Assembly (NCBI GenBank): GCA_033032175.1 | Contig: CM065308.1 | Coordinates: 21,819,590 to 21,883,589 of the forward strand | From: Saturnia japonica | Lineage: Eukaryota; Arthropoda; Insecta; Lepidoptera; Saturniidae | DNA: 64,000 nucleotides | Reading direction: 5' to 3' | Shown here: piece by piece, positions 60,265-64,000 of the stretch | How positions within the stretch are numbered: position 1 is the first letter of the stretch | How the letters are laid out: every line of letters begins with the position of its first letter | Made by a program: the position numbers and the translations under genes | Notes under the pieces: generated by a model | Database searches by the model: none | Told to the model about the DNA's origin: nothing | The model's input: the letters and a program-made list of their open reading frames with translations, nothing else

Positions 60265-60625
60265 GTTAAAATAAGCGCGGAGCCGGAGCGGAGCCGGCCG
60301 CCTATTATACAATGTGCTACGTCAATCTATACAGAGCGGGACCGCGCACCGAGGGCGCGAACGCGACGGAAACGATTCCCTCGTACTCTGTATATAACCG
60401 ACGGCGGATAACACGCTACGGTAACCAGCTGTCTGGAAACCAGTGCGTGCGAGCCCCTCTCACTACGTGCGACCAACCCTGTTCACACCCGAAACTACTA
60501 GGCGTGAAGAGGGCGAAACATCAAGGTACACACACGCAGTGAGGTGCCTGCTGGTAGGCGCGGCGATGACGTAGCACGGAGCGGAATGGACTGGGTCGCT
60601 GGCGGGTTGAACTTAGTGAAGATGC
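60265..60625 (-). promoter_or_regulatory. CpG-rich block, likely AREL1 promoter or 5' UTR
   Basis: A GC- and CpG-rich block stands out in AT-rich surroundings about 450 bp upstream of the first recognised AREL1 coding exon. It includes a repeated gcggagccggagcggagcc stretch and a TATATA-containing site near 60390-60400. Open frames on either strand here look like by-products of base composition. Position and composition suggest a promoter with or without a 5' untranslated exon; no splice donor was fixed. The LINE at 60724 begins just upstream. Confidence 0.35.
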
Positions 60626-60723
60626 GAAGAAATGACACACAGGCACCACAATAAAATTTGCTGTATTCTTCAAGACAATACACTTTGTTAATACTATATC
60701 TTCTGGGTACGGTTTCTTCCAGT

Positions 60724-63500
60724 TTCTTGAGTCTTGAGTCTTGAGTCTTGATTCTTCAATTTGTGGTACCCGTGTGCGCTCGTTTCCGTGAAGTCATCCC
60801 ACCCACCTCATAATGAGGTGGTGGGGAAACTGTACCAGGGTTGGAGCCCTTTTCAGTGAAAATCTTCGCATCCATCGACGGATGGACGGTTCGATGGTGC
60901 TTGCTTATCGCAAGTGGAGTCTATCGATCATTTATCGTTCACCGTCTGAAACGTCGGCGTCGGTAATGATGAGGTTGCGTGGCGAAGGTAGATATTTGTT
61001 GTCCGGTGGTCTTGAGTGCAGCGGGGCAATCCCTCTGACGAGGGGATGCTGCGCTGCGTCCGCTCTTCGGAACAACTTGGTGGCCAGTCTTCCCACGAAG
61101 GTGTCCAGGCACTCGATTTGGAGGTCGCGCGCTATCGTGGCGTTTTTCACGTAGCGTGGCGCTCCGACGATGGTCCTGAGGCTCTTGTTGTGCTGAGCTC
61201 TGAGCCTCATCTTTTGATAATCCTTGATGTAGGCGTACCAGGCAGGGGCCGCGTACGTTAGCCTACTGCGAACGTATAGTTTGTAAATGGTGGTCTTCGT
61301 GCGGAGAGGGAGGTTGGACGCCAGCACGGAGTGTAACTTGGCCCTCGCCGTCTTCGTCTTCGTGATAGTCTCGTCGACATGGGCTTTGAATTTTAGCTTT
61401 TTATCAAGCTGAACTCCCAGGTATTTGACATGCGGCAACCATGGCAGGTCGTGTCCCATGAGAGTGAGAGGTGGGGGCGGGTATCCCTTGGTGATTAGCG
61501 CCTGTGTCTTTGCCACGTTGACCGACAACATCCAGCGATCGAGCCAGCCGGGAAGCGCTTCCAGCGTCGGTCGCAGGTAAGATACGGCGGTTTGCGCGTT
61601 CGCTGAGCACGCAAAGTACGCCGCATCATCCGCGAACAGCGCGAGCTGCGCCCGGCCCTCCAGCGGTATGTCGTCGGTATAACGCGCGTACAACACAGGC
61701 GAGAGACAGCTGCCCTGCGGTACGCCTGCGCGCACCGGTCTGATGGTTGAGGTCGCGTCTTCCACCGCGACACACATCCGACGATCTCGGAGGTACGAGG
61801 CTATCACTCGGATTATTCTTCTTGGAGCACTCGATGTTGACAGTTTGTACAGCAGGCCCTCGTGCCATACCCTGTCGAACGCCTTCTCCATATCCAAGAA
61901 GACGGCTGCGAAATAGTGGTGCCTGTTCAGGCACTCGGACATCAGGTGGGTGATCCGGCAGAGCTGGAGGGTGGTGGAGTGCTCTGTCCGGAATCCGAAC
62001 TGCTCGTCACGCGGGGGAATGTGGTGTGTTAGGTGTTGGAGCACCAATCTCTCAAACACCTTGGAAATCGTGCTAAGCAGGGTGATCGGCCGATAACTCC
62101 CTGGTAGCCTTGTGTCTTTGCCAGGCTTGGGCAGCATTATTATCCGTCCTAGCTTCCATTGTTCTGGAAAGTGCCCCGAGCGTAGTATCCCGTTGAAGAG
62201 GCGGGCCAGTGCCGCGACGGACTGGAGCGGCAACTGGCGGAGCGCTGCGTTCGTGATACGGTCCGCGCCCGGGGCCTTCCGAGGTTTGGTGCGCAGAATT
62301 ACACGGCGAACTTGACCAGGCGAGACGAACACCGGGTCTTCCGTTGGTAATATGGGCGCCGAGAAGTAATCCTGAAGGTGTCGATTGACGTCCGCAACGT
62401 GTTGGTGGTTGGTGGTTGTGGCCGGGACGCACTGGGACTCGAGCCAGTCTGCGAAGATTTAGGCGCGTTCCTCTGCGCGGTAGCGCAGATTCCCGTCGCT
62501 TCCCCGCATTGGTTTAATGGGGGGTCTGCTCGCGGACAGTTGCCCACATAGTCGGTGGACAGAGGGCATGTCATGACCGATAGATTCTATGTGGGATGTC
62601 CATGATTCCGCAGAATGGTCGTCGAGGGCGATCTTCACTCGTTGGACAAGATTATTCAATCTTGCTTTCTGCAATGGGCAACGGTTGCGTTGCCATTGCT
62701 TCCTGGCTTGCCGCTTCTCGTCGATTAGCGCCTTGATGCGGGCCGGGAGTGACCTGAGCCTACCCCCGGTACGATCGGTTTGCGACTGGTGGGTGGTTGT
62801 CGCTAGATCGAGAGCGGCTTGCAGATGGGCGGTGATAGCAGTCGAGGCCCGCTCGACTTCTTCAGCCGTGGAGGTCGGCGCTGATGGAGTGTTCTTAACC
62901 GCTTCGGTAAAAACCCTCCAATCGATGCGTTTGTGGTTTGTGGGCAGTGTTACCCGTATCGGGGGTTTCTCGATGACGAGCAACACTGGCCTGTGGTCGG
63001 ATGGGAGGTCTGGAAGGACTATCTGGGTGGGAGGCGCACTGAGGCCTTTATAGATGATGATGTCTAGTACATCTTTGGACATACCAGAGTGGTGTGTGGG
63101 TTCGTCAGGTCCTTCCACTTGGTAGTCGTGTTTGATGGAGTCCTCGTGCAGGCTTCGTCCTTGGGGACAGATTAGCTGGGAGTTCCACGCGGGATGCTTC
63201 GCGTTGAAATCTCCAGCCAAAATTGTGAGCGTATTGTTGGTGATTATTTTTCGGATTTCAGCGAAATTGAATCGAGAGTTGGGTGGCTTGTAGGCCGCGA
63301 AAATCCTTGTTTCGTGCCCATCTAGGTTGATGAGCACTCCCAACGCGTAGAAGCTCTGCGCTCGTTTGCTCCGGCAGAACGCCTTTTATATGGTTTGCCG
63401 GAGAGCGAGACGGACGATGGCGTCTCTATCCGTACTGCTCATTACCAAACTTGGGTGTGGTCCGTTAATCGCGGTAATGCGCAGTGGTTGCAATATTGCT
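60724..63500 (-). mobile_element. Jockey-type LINE, 5' truncated
   Basis: A GC-rich minus-strand non-LTR retrotransposon with endonuclease and reverse transcriptase in one frame. The 5' end fades near 63390-63500, inside the endonuclease, next to a (TAT)n run. The 3' end has no poly(A) but a CAAGACT-type heptamer repeated about three times (60724-60756), after which sequence resembling the AREL1 upstream region begins. Only one in-frame stop in more than 2.4 kb suggests a fairly young copy. Confidence 0.88.
60932..63343 (-). pseudogene. LINE endonuclease-reverse transcriptase, single stop
   Basis: From 63343 the frame encodes the C-terminal two thirds of an APE-type endonuclease (ILAGDFNAKHPAWNS, LPSDHRPVLL). 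A TAA at 62459-62461 interrupts it, and the same frame then continues into the reverse transcriptase: RKAPGADRI, SYRPITLLS, FLDMEKAFDRVWH, GVPQGSCLSPVLYA and the catalytic LFADDAAYF, ending at 60932. The two parts share the frame exactly, so one nonsense change separates them. The N-terminal endonuclease residues are missing, so the copy is not functional even without the stop. Confidence 0.9.
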
Positions 63501-64000
63501 GTCTCTGTCTATTATTATTATTACTTGTATACAGAATACAATAAATTGTTAATATCTCTAATTATAGTTATTCAATTACAATAAAAATTTCACATCAATG
63601 TAGACACAAATACCTATTCAAAAACACTAACTTTAACATTATAGGTTAATAAACACGGGAGATATAAAGCATTAAACATTGCAACCTTAAAACGTCTTGC
63701 GACTCGTTATATACGCACTATTTGAGCTTACAAACATTATAAAACACATACAGAAGGCTATTTTACTTATATAACACAAAACATTACGTATAACTTTTAC
63801 AAAATATGAATTATTGACAATATATGATTTTAGTACTTTAAGTGATTATTTTTATTAGATTACACACATTTTCATGGCTTATATACTGTTCTTACATACC
63901 TACACACTATAGTAACATATTCAAAACATTAGAAACATTTAATTATTGATCGTTCGTGCAAATTATTCATTCTTACAACTTATATTTACAATCGTTATTA
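63501..64000. other. AT-rich right edge, nothing recognised
   Basis: Low-complexity AT-rich sequence after the LINE 5' end. Confidence 0.5.

Noticed and set aside
60312..60542. Plus-strand open frame of 76 codons next to AREL1
   Set aside because: It lies in a CpG-rich block with no recognisable motif; composition alone explains the lack of stops.

Overview
The window looks like nuclear DNA of a moth or butterfly. This is inferred from small exons in AT-rich introns, a cecropia-type mariner, and many short repeats of kinds common in Lepidoptera. No database was searched. Transposons and their remains fill much of it. Two host genes could be assembled exon by exon with matching splice phases, and they converge (coiled-coil gene on +, AREL1 on -).

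Left third (1-21 kb): AT-rich sequence holds a possible minus-strand gene start near 5.3-5.7 kb, a decayed Gypsy retrotransposon (6.2-10.4 kb, minus), several Helitron-like non-autonomous elements, and a nearly whole DD41D mariner (17.34-18.65 kb).

Middle (21.4-33.3 kb): a plus-strand nine-exon gene encodes a 433-residue coiled-coil protein that I do not recognise. A BEL/Pao fragment without its reverse transcriptase core sits in intron 1. A cecropia-type mariner sits in the intron before exon 8.

33.3-42.9 kb holds no assembled gene. It contains a satellite array whose units change from about 90 bp to exactly 108 bp, a possible retroelement leader and a candidate TATA promoter.

Right third (42.9-59.8 kb): a minus-strand 13-exon gene encodes a 763-residue orthologue of AREL1, a HECT E3 ubiquitin ligase with an N-terminal membrane segment and a filamin-type repeat. 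Its introns carry Tc1, mariner, LINE, SINE and MITE remains, including one insertion nested in another. A CpG-rich block just upstream is the likely promoter. A Jockey-type LINE with a single in-frame stop in its main open frame lies directly beyond it.

I found no tRNA or rRNA gene, CRISPR array or operon. The most informative observations are an in-window empty-site paralogue of the DD41D insertion, the dimeric pattern in the 108-bp satellite, a rearranged Gypsy 5' LTR, a four-copy minimal poly(A) retroposon, and the unassigned coiled-coil gene.
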